DNA from: Cannabis sativa
Lineage: Eukaryota > Streptophyta > Magnoliopsida > Rosales > Cannabaceae
Direction of reading: 5' to 3'
Assembly: GCF_029168945.1 (NCBI RefSeq)
Contig: NC_083602.1
Coordinates: forward strand, 33,001,219 to 33,065,218
DNA length: 64,000 bases
Shown: one piece after another, positions 23,940 through 35,403 of the stretch
Layout of the letters: each line of letters starts with the position of its first letter
How positions within the stretch are numbered: position 1 is the stretch's first letter
The notes under the pieces: generated by a model
Database searches by the model: none
Told to the model about the DNA's origin: nothing
The model's input: the letters and a program-made list of their open reading frames with translations, nothing else
Made by a program: the position numbers and the translations under genes

Positions 23940-25132
23940 AATAGCGAACACTCGAGCAGGAACCGGTTTCACCTCACCTTTCGGCTCCTCTTTCTTTGCC
24001 TGAGGGCAATCTTTCTTGAAATGCCCCACCATGCCACAGAGAAAGCATGTCTTTCAGTTGCACTCTCCCGGGTGATGTTTCTTGCAATGAGGACACTCAG
24101 GGTAGGAATAATCCTGGCGTCCACCTCTGCCTTGGTTTCCACGAAACCGCTTACTTTATCCCGAACCACCAGATGGTGGGGTAACTTTCCTCTTCTGATT
24201 AGTGGTGGAGTCACCACCATCCCTACCATAAACAGAAGTAGGAAAAGTGGGGGTTCCACCAACACTCGGAGTCACTCGGGGCTCCTGAAGAAATTTTACC
24301 GCACCCTCGGCTCTCAAAGCCTTTTCAACCATTTCAACATATGAGGTTGCTTCAGTGGTAGTAATCACCAAATCGTGCCTAATCTTCGCACTCAAACCGG
24401 CCAAATACTTTTCTTTCTTACTAAAATCAGTTGGCATGATTCCCACAGCGAGCTTGGCCAGACGGTCAAACTTAGTAGTATACTCCGTAACCGACATCCC
24501 CTCGATTTGTACCAACTCATGAACTCTTTTCGCTTAGCACTGCAGACGGCTTCAATGTAGTATTTAGAGTTAAACAACTCCTTGAATTCCTCCCAGGTCA
24601 TCACTGTGACGTCCCGTATGAGGGTTATCAACTCCCACCATACGAGAGCGTCCTCCTGAAACTGGAAAGTGGCGCATGTCACTCGATCGTTACCAACCAC
24701 TCCCATAAAGTTGAGGATATGCTCAATCACTGTGAGCCACTACTCAGCCTTCATTACATCAGGACCTCCCAGAAACACTGAAGGTGCTTGCTTTCGAAAC
24801 CTTTCATACAACGGCTCCATACGGTTGCCAACAACAGGTTGTTCTGTTGGCACCGCTGGAACTACCACGGCCTGAGCAACTTGTTGAGGAGGCTCAGCAG
24901 GAGGACCCTGCTGCCTCAACCTCTGAATCTCTTCATCCTGCTGGCGGATTAGGTCTTGCATTTCCGTAAATCTCTGCTCCCAATCCGGAGGAGCTTGAGG
25001 TGGATTTACAGGACGACCACCCTGAGCTCTGCCACGGCCACGGTCGCGACCACAAGGATTTTGGGGATTCCTCTGACCACCTCCGGTCTCAACCATGTCA
25101 CCCTGACTTCTTGTATTTTGCGGGGCGTCCAT
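23940..25132 (-). pseudogene. Chromovirus gag (capsid and zinc knuckle), broken
   Basis: It starts at the Met at 25132 (MDAPQNTRSQGDMVETGG). A TAG at 24740-24742 replaces the first Trp of KAEWWLTVIEHIL. The capsid continues (TCATFQFQEDALVWWELI, WEEFKELFNSKYY). A 1-nt loss near 24520 shifts the frame to MSVTEYTTKFDRLAKLAVG and SKKEKYLAGL. Near the end two in-frame stops flank the zinc-binding region, with CFLCGMVGHFKKDC (CX2CX4HX4C) readable near 24030-24070. At least four lesions make this a pseudogene. Confidence 0.85.
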
Positions 25133-25382
25133 TTTATAGGACAGCCTACGAATCCATAAGCCAGGCAGGTTAGACAGCGATCTAGACTTAACACCGCTCT
25201 TAAGGACTTAAAGGAAACACACTTTAAAAAATAATTAATTAAAATCTAATATCCTTCCTAACATACTTTCACAATTATTTAAAATACTAAACTAGTACGG
25301 GCTTACTGAACTATGAACCGAGCTTTCTCTTATGAAGATTTTACATGTCTTAGCAAGCTTCGGTAGACAAACCTGGCGGCTC

Positions 25383-25394
25383 TGATAACAAAAT
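25383..25394 (-). other. Primer-binding site of the chromovirus
   Basis: Immediately inside the 5' LTR the minus strand reads TTTTGTTATCAGAGCC. TATCAGAGC matches the initiator-Met tRNA complement TGGTATCAGAGC, with the GG altered. Confidence 0.75.
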
Positions 25395-27421
25395 TGTAAC
25401 GCCCTAATGCTAAGGCATGCTACAGTGCTTTTTCAATTACAGTGCAATCTTTGCTAATGAAAGAATTTTCTCAAAAAATGTGTCAAACTAAAACTTTTAT
25501 ATTAATTAATAAATTTTATAATATATTAAAATATTTACAAGTGTCGGGATCCCGTTTTTTAAACTTTTCAAACTTAATATTCCAAAATACATAATATACA
25601 GGTCGCACAACGACTACAAAATACAACTCCCAGATGTCCCGAGACCGAACACTCCAGGTCGCGCTGCTTTGACATGTACAATCTCACCCTAGCTCAGGTT
25701 CACTCCTGTTCAGCTTTCACCTTTCCTTTACCTACACATGGAAGTAGAACTGTGAGTGGACAAAGCATATAACATATCATATAATTTTTGACTTGTACTT
25801 AGGTGCCCATACACCTATTTACAAGGCTTAACAGATGAGTACGAACGTTCCATACTAAGGTATAGCCACTATACCACATGCACTACGTACCTCGATGTAC
25901 GAGTGTTGGTAGGGTTTGTTCATACCCTGAGTACCTCTGAGTGATATACCACGCACTCCCAGTACCTCTTCGTACTTATGCCGGTATCACGGTACTCTCA
26001 GATAACATTCATTATACAAATACACTATATACCATATCCGTATAAGTGTTGGTAGTGCAAATAAAATTTTAAGCATGCATATACATACACTCAGATATTC
26101 ATATCACACATTATCCATCTTTCCGAATTCAAGTGTGCTGGCCGACCTGAACGGAAAATCTCGTGCTAGATGGATGCCCTAATCACATTAATTATAACAC
26201 AGATGAGTGACTCGCTAAATCACTTTTTGGGAACTTAAACTTGAAACTAAAAGTTTTCCTATCGATAAATAACATGGCAATACCCTAAATATCTCAAAAA
26301 TTGGAAAAACTAGGGTTCCAAAAACTCCCCCAACCGGCAGACCGGTTCCCAACTAGAAGTCCGGTTCTGGGTCACCAACCGGTCGACCGGTTGCTACTGG
26401 TCCCCCAGAACCGGAATTCCGGTTCTGTGCTGGGAACCCGAAAAAATGCCCCCATGACCTCAAAACCAAGCCAAACTCTACCAAACTTTCCAGTATACCT
26501 GTACAATGCATATACAACATTTTCCAACTAGTAATTCACAGAAAAAACCACTAAATCAAATTATGCCATTAAAGACCTAAACTTGAGTTTCAAAACTCAA
26601 GCTTACTTAATTCCCACACCATAGCTCAAAACTGATATCCAGGGCTTAAAATCGACTGAAAAACAATCTTAGAAATCATACTACACAATCTTTAAACCCT
26701 AACAGCCTCTAACTTCAAAAATCACATAATAAACCAAACTTTAAAGCTTCAAAAATAAACAACCATGATTCTAAAATTACCTTAGCTTAATTCGTCTAGA
26801 ATTCCTTGCTGAAACTCCAAAGATCAGCAGCAAAACCCCCCTTGATTTTCGGTTTGGCCGAACAAAGAGAGGGAGAGAAGATGAATTCTCTAATCTTGGC
26901 CTTTTCTCTTATTTTCCTTTAATTTCCTTCTTTCTTTCTAAATGAGTAATGGGTTAATTCACTTAACCTTGGCTGAGAAAAGAAGTTGCAAGGTGTCACA
27001 AGGTTGGGCAGCCACCTAACTCACTATTTTACCAAGTGACAAAATTGCCCTTTGACCCAAAACTAGGGTATTTCAAAAGCTAGGGGTAAAATGGTCAAAT
27101 TCTATAACCGCGCTTAATTTCGATATTTTATTTCCTCTAAAATATTTCACACTATGAAATAAGGTTCTAAACTTACCCATGTGATCAAACTAGTCATCCA
27201 TCGCTTTTTCCGTTGTCACCGAGTAAAAATTACAAAAATAACATATTTCACATATAAGCTAAATAATACCCCTAGAGTTTAATAAAATCTCCGAAATTGA
27301 GAAATTATAACTCTAATATTTATTTCTAAATATTGGGGTCCACAAATAATTAATTTCATAAAATAACAGAAATTAGTGCTAATTGCCTTTTCTAATCCAA
27401 TTTACTAAAGCGGTCATTACA
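25395..27421 (-). repeat. 5' LTR of the chromovirus
   Basis: On the minus strand it begins TGTAATGACC and ends GGGCGTTACA, with an inverted terminal repeat TGTAA/TTACA; length 2027 bp. The start is confirmed by the identical stump next to the polypurine tract at 7753-7798, and the end by the adjacent PBS. A cluster of CCGGT palindromes lies at 26331-26430. Confidence 0.9.
26331..26430. repeat. Cluster of ACCGGT-type palindromes inside the chromovirus LTR
   Basis: Within about 100 bp there are repeated halves and full palindromes: CCGGCAGACCGG, GTCCGGTTC, ACCGGTCGACCGGT (a perfect 14-bp palindrome) and GAACCGGAATTCCGGTTC (a perfect 18-bp palindrome). The stretch is much more GC- and CpG-rich than the surrounding LTR. 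Its function is unknown. Confidence 0.75.
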
Positions 27422-28212
27422 ATTCAAATGAACACCCTGCTAATTAATCGACTCGTCCTCCTCCCCCACCACGAGGTCCGTAGAAGAATGAAAGGGACAA
27501 CATGTATACTTATTTGGGCATTTAGGTTCTTACGGTTCGGGCACCACGGACCAACCATGGAAGGCAGCTCCGTGAGCCACCATGGCCACGGTGGCCATGG
27601 CTGCTACAAAAAGTGATGGGTAGGAGCACACGAAGGCAGCCGGGTCACCATGACCCGAGTTCAGACCCTCACGGGTCACACCTTCATCGCACCAGGAAGG
27701 CATTGAGGGAGGAGGGGACATGAACCTTGAACTAACTCCGTGAGGAGCTCGACCTCCCCGACATCCATTTGTCGTTCATGGTTACCCATGTAAACAATAG
27801 ATGTAAACATCAATTTGCATGGAGGAGGGGAACGGTACCCGACGTTGTGCATGGTCAGGGTCAAGAGACCCAAGCTCCATACGAGGGTGGCTATTGTGGT
27901 CATGCATAGATAGGTTTCGAGATTCGAAACCGAGCTCACATGCGATGAATATTACATTGGTAAATAATTTTACATAAAAATAATTTTCATAAAAATAAAA
28001 TTATATAAAAATGACCTATACCCCACATGGCTTACATTATTTTTTTTTTAAGGAAAAATAACTTAATTTTATAATAAAATTAACGATCCACCACCTCTCA
28101 TACATTCACAATAAAATTATCGCCCATTCACATACATATCACATATATATAAAAGCATAAAACTCACACAAAATTTAATATATACATTCATGGAACTCTT
28201 CTTGATACCAAT
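27422..28212 (-). other. Remnant of an older copia-type interior next to its PBS
   Basis: At 28204-28212 the minus strand reads AATTGGTATCAAG directly after an LTR-like end, a probable initiator-Met PBS. So 27422-28203 would be the start of that element's interior, cut at 27421 by the chromovirus. The stretch 27430-27900 is unusually GC-rich for the window. It has short frames on the minus strand (27939-27676 and 27721-27530) that I do not recognise. A 10-bp inverted repeat with a 1-nt spacer lies at 27580-27600 (CCATGGCCAC / GTGGCCATGG). Confidence 0.4.
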
Positions 28213-28828
28213 TGTTAGTTTTATGGTACTAAAGTATATAGTAAAATAATTGTATATCTGATTATCAGAAATACATACCTCTTGATGTCTATCAAGGTAT
28301 TCTTAATTCTTCTCGTAAGTTATATCCTTTTGGGTTAATTAGAAACTCACACCTGTAGTCTTTCAAATCGATCCACCACACACAAGGAATAGTGTGGGCT
28401 ACTGGGATAAAGAGTATATGAAGTTCTTGTATAAATTTGAGCACATGATCAAAAACAACATCTTATGTAAAGAGAGAAAAAAGTTTACTGGTAAAATACT
28501 TTTTAGGCTTTTAGAAAAGTTACATACAAAATTTTCCATTTAGAACTTTATTATAAGATATATGTAAATAAACCTAGTATAGGTATTATTTAATTAATCA
28601 TTTAATTCAAATCTATTTACTAAATTTTATTTAATTATTTAAATAAATAATATAACAAAATTTGGTTATAGATATTTACATCTAATAACCGATTGAGAGA
28701 ATCTCTCAACCACTTGAGAGAATATCTCAACTACTTTTCAAATTTAAATATTTATCAATTGAATTAATTAATTAACCCAAAAATAAAAAACCAATAGGGA
28801 CTCCCCATAGCATGGGGCGCATACACTG
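28213..28828 (-). repeat. Part of an older copia-type LTR (inner half)
   Basis: It begins (plus) GTTAGTTTTATGGTAC next to the PBS at 28204-28212. It holds short palindromes such as TTGAGAGAATCTCTCAA near 28693 and ends CATGGGGCGCATACAC before the inserted LTR copies. Sequence at 33960-34140 (ATTCAAATGCC...GGACGCACATCAC) appears to be its continuation, so the 28829-33959 block is nested in it. Confidence 0.45.
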
Positions 28829-29310
28829 TGTTGGAAATATTTTAAGGATCCAGATTTACTAACAAGTATGTTTCATTAACATCCTAAATATGAATTTTCT
28901 AAAACAATGAAATAAACACATACGGGTTTAAGAAAACCTTACATTGGTTGCAGCGGAATATAATGATTCCTTCCGTTCAAGATCTCTAGCTATTGATTCC
29001 TTTCTGTAGCAGAGCATTATCAAGATCTGAACTTGGATCTCTTTCTCTCCTTCGGGTTTGGTTACCACTGTCTTACTCACTATGGTTGAGTACTTGACTT
29101 GCTATGAGTGGGCATGACACTCATTCACTCAAGGCTTTCAAATATGGTGAAGAACAATGAAGGAGGTGAAATCTCTATAGAAGGAGCTCTCATCTAGGTT
29201 TGGTTGAATAGTCAGGTTGACATTAGTTGGATGAGTGAGAGTATCATGTTCCTTTAGTGATTATATGGATTGATGAGATTCAATAAATAAATCCAATTTA
29301 TTGGAGGTTA
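28829..29310 (-). repeat. Truncated LTR, diverged subfamily of the 1.9-kb copia family
   Basis: The start TGTTGGAAATATTTTAAGGATCC and the following 450 bp match the 3' (R/U5) part of the LTR at 32065-33959 in the same orientation. It stops near a segment (ATTGATGAGATTCAATAAAT) that reappears inverted near 31000. Confidence 0.65.
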
Positions 29311-29568
29311 GAATTATAGGTCAATGTTTCTCGAATTGCCACCATAAAACACAGTCAAGGGTGGGATAAATGTTGTATATGAAAGTTTAAAAAAATCTAT
29401 TTTTAATTAGCAAATAGTAATTATTTATTTTTGTAATAAATAATTTATTTTTTTTTCAAATTAATTAAATAGAGAAAAAGATAAAAGTTGTCGAGAAAAA
29501 AGTTGTTAGGACAAAAGGAACATCCCTTGTCTTAATTAAGCGAAGGGAGGCGCCACAAGACATAGTGT

Positions 29569-31050
29569 GTTAGGTTTTGTGCCCTAAATAAAACTCATTT
29601 CAATATAATCAGATTTACTAATTAATAAAGATCAAAAATTACATTTTATGTTGCATGGTTCACATGATTTATTTCATGATTATGTTTAATGCATAAATTA
29701 TACTAAGTCCAGAACATATGTATTTGTTCATGATTATAGTGTCGTCACCACAGTAGAATATAATCATGATTATATGTTCAAAAGTTTAATTCCTTGATTT
29801 GTCAGTTCACTGGATTTAGACTGGCATGATAATCAGCGATATGTATACTTACACCTTGGATAAGTGTTATGTCCTTTCAAGGGCATTGGCAAAGTTTACC
29901 AGCATCGGATGTATGGAGTATACATTGGAAGGGACCGATGTTGATCTTAGATAAGATATCATAAACTTACCGTTATATCTTTCTAAGTCAATATCAATGG
30001 TTGATATTAGGTCTATGGATCTTAATCCTGACATGGTTAGGTTCGATCTCAAGAGTGTTATTTGTGTTTTTTGATTTGTTAGTTAAGCCTACCTTTTGGT
30101 CTGGGTGATACGTACATTTTGGGAACATGATAGTACAATTGAGTGGGAGCGCTAATCATAGATATGGAATCTATAGCTTTAATAAGTTTTTAGAAGTGAA
30201 ATGATTATTTCCTTCGAGCTTGGCTAAATAGAGATAAATGATTGAGATCTCATTTCAGTAATTATATTAGTTTACTGAAATATCATTTATAGGTAGCTTT
30301 TAAGGATAAAATACATTGAAGGGTAGAACGGTAAATTTATCCCTATTCAATGTAGATCATCTATAGAGGATCCTTGACTATTAGGATTGTAACAATGGAT
30401 AATCATAACGTATCTATATCGTGGTACATATAGAGCATTCTATATAACTGAGAGTGCAATTCCAAGTTCTATAGTGGTTCAATGAGGAATTAATAAGTTA
30501 GGGAATTTACTTGGTAAATTCTAGATTTGCTTATTAGAAGCTCAGTTATATAGGCCCATGGTCCCCTCACTAGTTGAGATAATACTGCTTGCAGACTCAG
30601 TGAATTGATTTTAATTAATCAATTATAATTCTAAAATTAGACTATGTCTTATTTATGAATTTTCACTAAGTAATGGCTTAATTGTGAAGAAAAGAGGTTT
30701 TGTGGTCAATTTGTTAATTAAGAAACTTTGTATGGTCTAATTAATAAATTACATAAATGACAATTTTATTTAGTAATTAATTATAATTATTAAATAAATA
30801 GTTTTGGCATTTATAGGTTTGAATTGGAAAATATGGTATTATTGAAAAGAAGAATAAGTTGTTGAAAAAAAGTGGCAAAATTGTAACTAGTAATTGGCTC
30901 ACTAAAGTGTACAGCCAAGTGTGGAATTTTGCCCAATTTTTTTATTCTTTTTTTTTTAATCCATATAATTCAACCCTAAGCCCTAGTTGGCTCACTAAAT
31001 TGGATTTATTTATTGAATCTCATCAATCAAATAATCCTGTTTATTAATTC
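29569..31050 (+). repeat. Truncated LTR in opposite orientation, same diverged subfamily
   Basis: It begins TGTTAGGTTTTGTGCCCTAA, the U3 start of the family, and aligns over about 1.45 kb with the forward LTR at 43329-45202 before ending near 31050. It lacks the R/U5 part. 29311-29568 between the two truncated copies is AT-rich and unassigned. Confidence 0.65.
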
Positions 31051-31951
31051 CATGATTACTCCACTATAAATATAGAATTGAACTCTTATTAATTATATAA
31101 TTATATTTACTGAGTTTTACTGCAGTGTCCATTGATATAATCAATTGCAGTGATAAGCCTTCCTTATGTCATTTCGTAATTAGTTTTGGTCAAATTATTG
31201 TTTTACCCTTCTAATTACTTCTTTATCCTTTAGTACCGTCAAACTAGTGAAAGTATAATTTAGATCCAATTTAAATTTGTGCACAACTTTTCAGTTCCAG
31301 AATTAATACTTAAAGGGAAGCAACATTCGATCCGTTAGGAATCCATAGTTGTAGATTATGTTCCCAACCATCCACATTATTAGACTCCCAAAACAGAAGT
31401 TGTAAGAACCATTTTCTCTGAGAAACTTTAACGAGTGAATCAAAGAAACTAATAATATGAAAGGATTTCATGATTACTCAAGATTTATACTGATCTACTA
31501 TTGATCATTATTATGATATGAATTAGGTCTTTATAGTAAATGGTAAGTTTGATAAAGACAATTTTATTCATATCGGTCCTTGTCATATATAATCTCTATT
31601 ATATACAACACCTTCACTTAGATATCATACTACCTTAGTAATCCAAATTGAGATTACGTGCGCTGAATAATAGGCATCAGTGAGCCATACTAGCAAATAT
31701 TGATTAAAGATTCCTAAACTTTAATATGTTGCTGATTGTTTTATTCATGGCTAAGTGATCTTAATTCTCCATATAACTACAAGTCATAACCTCATGTATG
31801 AATACGAATTTTTTTTATCTTTATATATATATATATAAATTATTCACTATTAAATATTGATTATTTAACATTCATGCATATATCAAAGTATTCAACTCTT
31901 ATTAATAATTAAAAATATCTTCACATTCTCTTCAGGGCATAAACCCTAACA
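31051..31951 (-). repeat. Probable LTR fragment of another copia family
   Basis: It ends GGGCATAAACCCTAACA on plus, that is, a minus-strand U3 start TGTTAGGGTTTATGCCC. The body (for example CATTTACTATAAAGACC on minus) differs from the 1.9-kb family. The left limit is uncertain. 31952-32064 is a short unassigned stretch. Confidence 0.4.
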
Positions 31952-32064
31952 GTTTTTACCAAGGAAGACACATCACATGTTCAATTCCCACATACTGATC
32001 CACTTGTGATAATATTCTAGATTGCAAATAAATAGATAAAATGGGTCTTGGTTGATAGTGACAG

Positions 32065-33959
32065 TGTTGGGAATATTTTACCACGATCTAGATTTACTAA
32101 TAAGTATGTTGATTAACATTATAGATATGAATTCTCTAAAATAATGAAATAAACACATAAGGGTTTAGAAAACCTTACATTGATTCCATCGGAATATAAT
32201 GACTCCTTCCGTTCAAGATCTCTAGCCCTTGATTCCTTTTTGTAGCAAAGCATTATCAAGATCTGAACCTGGATCTCTTTCTCTCCTTCGGGTTTGGTTA
32301 CCACCGTCTTTTACTCACTATGATTGAGTACTTGACTTGCTATGTGTGGGCATGGCACTCTTTCACTATGGGTTTCGAATATGGAAGAACAATGAAGGAG
32401 GTTGAAATCACTAAAGAAGAAACTCTCTCATCTACTAGTTGTTTGGCATAGAAAACTAGGTTTGATTTGGTTGAAGGCATCAAGTGGATGAGTGAGAGCA
32501 TCATGTTCCTTTTATAGTGTTTCAACTAGGGTTGAGGGCTGAATTATATGGACTAAAAAAAGAATAAAATATTGGGCAAAAATTACTTCTAGGCAGTACA
32601 CTCAATGGATCAGTTTCTAGTTAGAATTTTGCCACTTTTCAACCACTTATTTTTCTTTTCAATAATACCATATTTTCTAATTCAATCCTATAAATGCCAA
32701 AACTATTTATTTAATAATTATAATTATTTATCAAATAAAATTGTCATTAAGATAATTTATTAATTAGACCATACAAAGTCTCTTAATTAACAAATTGACC
32801 CCAAAACTTCTTTTCTTCACAATTAAGCCCTTGCTTAGTGAAAATTCTTAAATAAGACATAGTCTAATTTTAGAATTATAATTGATTAATTAAAATCAAT
32901 TAACTGGGTCTGCAAGCAGTATAATCTCAACTAATGAGGGAACCATGGACCTATATAACCGAGCTTTCAATAAGTAGATCTAGAATTCACCAAGTAAATC
33001 ATCAACTTATTAATTTCGCCTTGCGCCACTATAGATTTGGAATTGAATAACACTCTCAATTATATAAAATGCTCTATATGTACCACGATATAGATATATT
33101 ATGATTATGCATTGTTATAATCCTAATAGTCAAAGGTTCTCTATAGATGATCTACACTGAATAGGGAAAAATTTACCGTTCTACTCTTCAATGTATTTTA
33201 TTCTTAAAACACTTAGCTACCTATAAATGATATTTCAGCAAACTAATATAATTATTGAAATGAGGCCTCAATCATTTATCTCTATTCAACCAAGCTCGAA
33301 GGAAATTATCGTTTCACTTCTAAATACTTATAGAAGCTATAGATTTCATATCTATGATCAGCGCTCCCACTCAATTGAACTACCATGTTCCCAAGATGTA
33401 AATATCCACCATAACCATAAGTTAGCTTTCACGAACAACATGAAGAACATAAATAATACAACTAAGTTAAACATAACCATATCAAGATTAAGATCCATAG
33501 ACCTAAGATCAACCATTGATATTGGCTTAAAAAGATATAACAGTAAGTTTATGATATCTTGTCTAAGATTAATATCGGCCTCTTCCAATGTATACTCCAT
33601 ACATCCGATACTGATAAACATTGCCAATACTCTAGAAAGTACATAACACTTATTCATGGTGTAAATATACATTATCGCTGATTATCATGCCAGTCTAAAT
33701 CCAGTGAATTGACAAATCATGGGGATTAAAATTTTGAACATATAATCATGATTATATTCCACTGTGCTGATGACACTATAATCATGAACAAATATATACA
33801 TATTTCTATATATGATCTGAACTTAATAGAATTTATACATTAAATATAATAATAAAATAAATCATGTGAACCATGCAACATAGAATGATTTCTGATCTTT
33901 ATTAATTAGTAAATCTGATTATATTGAAATGAGTTTTATTTAGGGCGCAAAATCCAACA
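32065..33959 (-). repeat. Full-length LTR of the diverged copia subfamily
   Basis: Ends TGTTGGGAATATT...AATCCAACA on plus give 1895 bp, the same length as the intact family LTR at 9773-11667. Flanking pentamers differ (GACAG and TATAA), so it is not a clean solo-LTR insertion. No PBS of the expected type follows it on the minus strand. Confidence 0.7.
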
Positions 33960-35080
33960 TATAATTCAAATGCCTATTTCTTAAAAATAGGACGCACATC
34001 ACATAATATAATTAATTAATACTATTTGTCAACTAATTAATCTATATTTCAAGTATGTGATCATTATAATTATACTTTTATTAAATAAAAATTAATATGT
34101 AATATTAGATATTCTATTTAATACATATTTTTATAAATGAAACAAAATAAATTCATAAAATAATAATTTTGAAAAAAAAAATAGTATAAAATAAAATATT
34201 TTCATTCTTTTATTTTAAAAAATAAATCATTCTTATATTTAATATTTAATTTAAATTCACATATTCTATTAAAGATGATTATTTTAAAATAATTATTATT
34301 AATTTTTTATTCAAATTTACACATTTCATTAAATAGTCATTTATCATTTAAAAATTTATAAATTGTATATTATATATAAGTTACTATATTAAAATTATAT
34401 TTCAAAGTTAAAATACATATGAGATGTGTTTTTTTAAATAAAAAAAAAAGATGAGACTATATTAATCCATCTATTTTGTGTGATAAAATAGTTCCTATTT
34501 AAGAAGATAAAATTAGTAAAGAAATAGTATTATCCAATCCCCCTTATAGTCATATTTTGTCCAAACATAGAATTGGATAATTCAATCCAATCCCATACAT
34601 CAAACATGAATATTATTATATTTTGTCAAAATTTCAAGAGTAGTTTTTTTTTTTTTTTTTTGTAAAGATTTAGGGATAGTGTTAAGGAGCCCAAAGACCC
34701 ACTCTTTGCTCAACTTACCTCAAAGTTAGCCTGATAATCACTCATGGCAATTGAATTATTTTGTATCTTTACTTTTATTCAAGGACCATATTCTTTCCTA
34801 AAAATAAATAAAATCATTATAAATGTGTGCTCTAAAATAATCATAAGATTTGTGTTCTACATCATTTTTTTACTTTTATTCAAGGGTCCACATTCTTTGC
34901 TAAAAACAAATAAAATTATCATAAATGTGTGTTTTAAAATAATCATAAATGTGTGTTTTGTCACACATTATTTAAATGACTGATTTGTGAGATTTTTATT
35001 ATACACTTAGCAACTATTAATTTTAATCCCATAATAGAATTTTCATAATAGATAAATGTAGAGTTTGATGTAATTAAATC

Positions 35081-35142
<62 letters not shown>

Positions 35143-35308
35143 GTTTACTTAGTTAAAAGTTCATTCATAATACAATAATGTCAAATAAATTAAAAAGACT
35201 AAAAATTCCTCTTTAAAAAAAAGACTTAAAATTCTATAAAAAGAAGAGAGAGAACTTCTAAATAAATAAGTTGTTCGTGATCAAAAGGTTAAAATAGTTT
35301 TACTACAC
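33960..35308. other. AT-rich region downstream of the transporter gene
   Basis: The left 180 bp look like the continuation of the LTR fragment at 28213-28828. The remainder contains no gene. It holds a poly-T run near 34645, an imperfect tandem duplication near 34765-34955 (TTTTATTCAAGG...AAATGTGTG, unit about 100 bp) and a long ATA/AAT microsatellite at 35082-35142. The 3' UTR and polyadenylation site of the transporter should lie just left of 35309, but I cannot place the site. Confidence 0.5.
35082..35142. repeat. (AAT)n microsatellite
   Basis: About 20 uninterrupted copies of a three-base AAT unit lie 170 bp downstream of the transporter stop codon. Confidence 0.9.
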
Positions 35309-35403
35309 TTAAATTGCATCATCCAAAGCTAGAAAAGGTACGAAGGTCATTATAAGTGCAATAAACTCTATAACATTTAGAATGAAGAAAACTATCTGAT
35401 CAC
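35309..35403 (-). CDS. ZIFL: ZIFL last exon (helix 12 and stop)
   Basis: The minus strand reads TTTTTGTTGCAG then GT GAT CAG ATA..., completing the split Gly codon of FLPG and encoding [20 protein letters not shown] and [10 protein letters not shown], followed by TAA at 35311-35309. This is the conserved last helix of ZIFL proteins (QMVFFILNV in relatives). The phase matches exon 16 at 48867 exactly. The 13,463-bp intron between them consists mostly of the copia element at 35737-48561; without it the intron would be about 640 bp. Confidence 0.9.

Larger units (their letters stand above)
7753..27421 (-). mobile_element. Chromovirus (Tekay/Del-like Ty3/gypsy), nested and decayed
   Basis: Minus-strand order from right to left: 5' LTR 27421-25395, initiator-Met PBS, gag, protease, RT, RNase H, integrase with C-terminal chromodomain, and a 46-47 bp stump of the 3' LTR. 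Three insertions split it: a solo LTR at 8387-9559, a copia-type element at 9773-19808 and a solo LTR at 20942-22834. Without these it is about 6.6 kb, short of a full element because the rest of the 3' LTR and the integrase core are missing. Stops and frameshifts lie in every domain. The right-hand flank begins ATTCA (27422-27426), one half of an expected target duplication. Confidence 0.85.

Noticed and set aside
32065..33959. Pairing of this LTR with the fragment at 28829 as the two LTRs of one element
   Set aside because: No initiator-Met PBS follows the LTR on the minus strand, flanking pentamers do not match, and the intervening sequence belongs to other LTR fragments.
35082..35142. Regular short repeat array considered as CRISPR-like
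   Set aside because: It is a simple AAT microsatellite without spacers; nothing else in the window resembles a CRISPR array, and the sequence is plant nuclear DNA.
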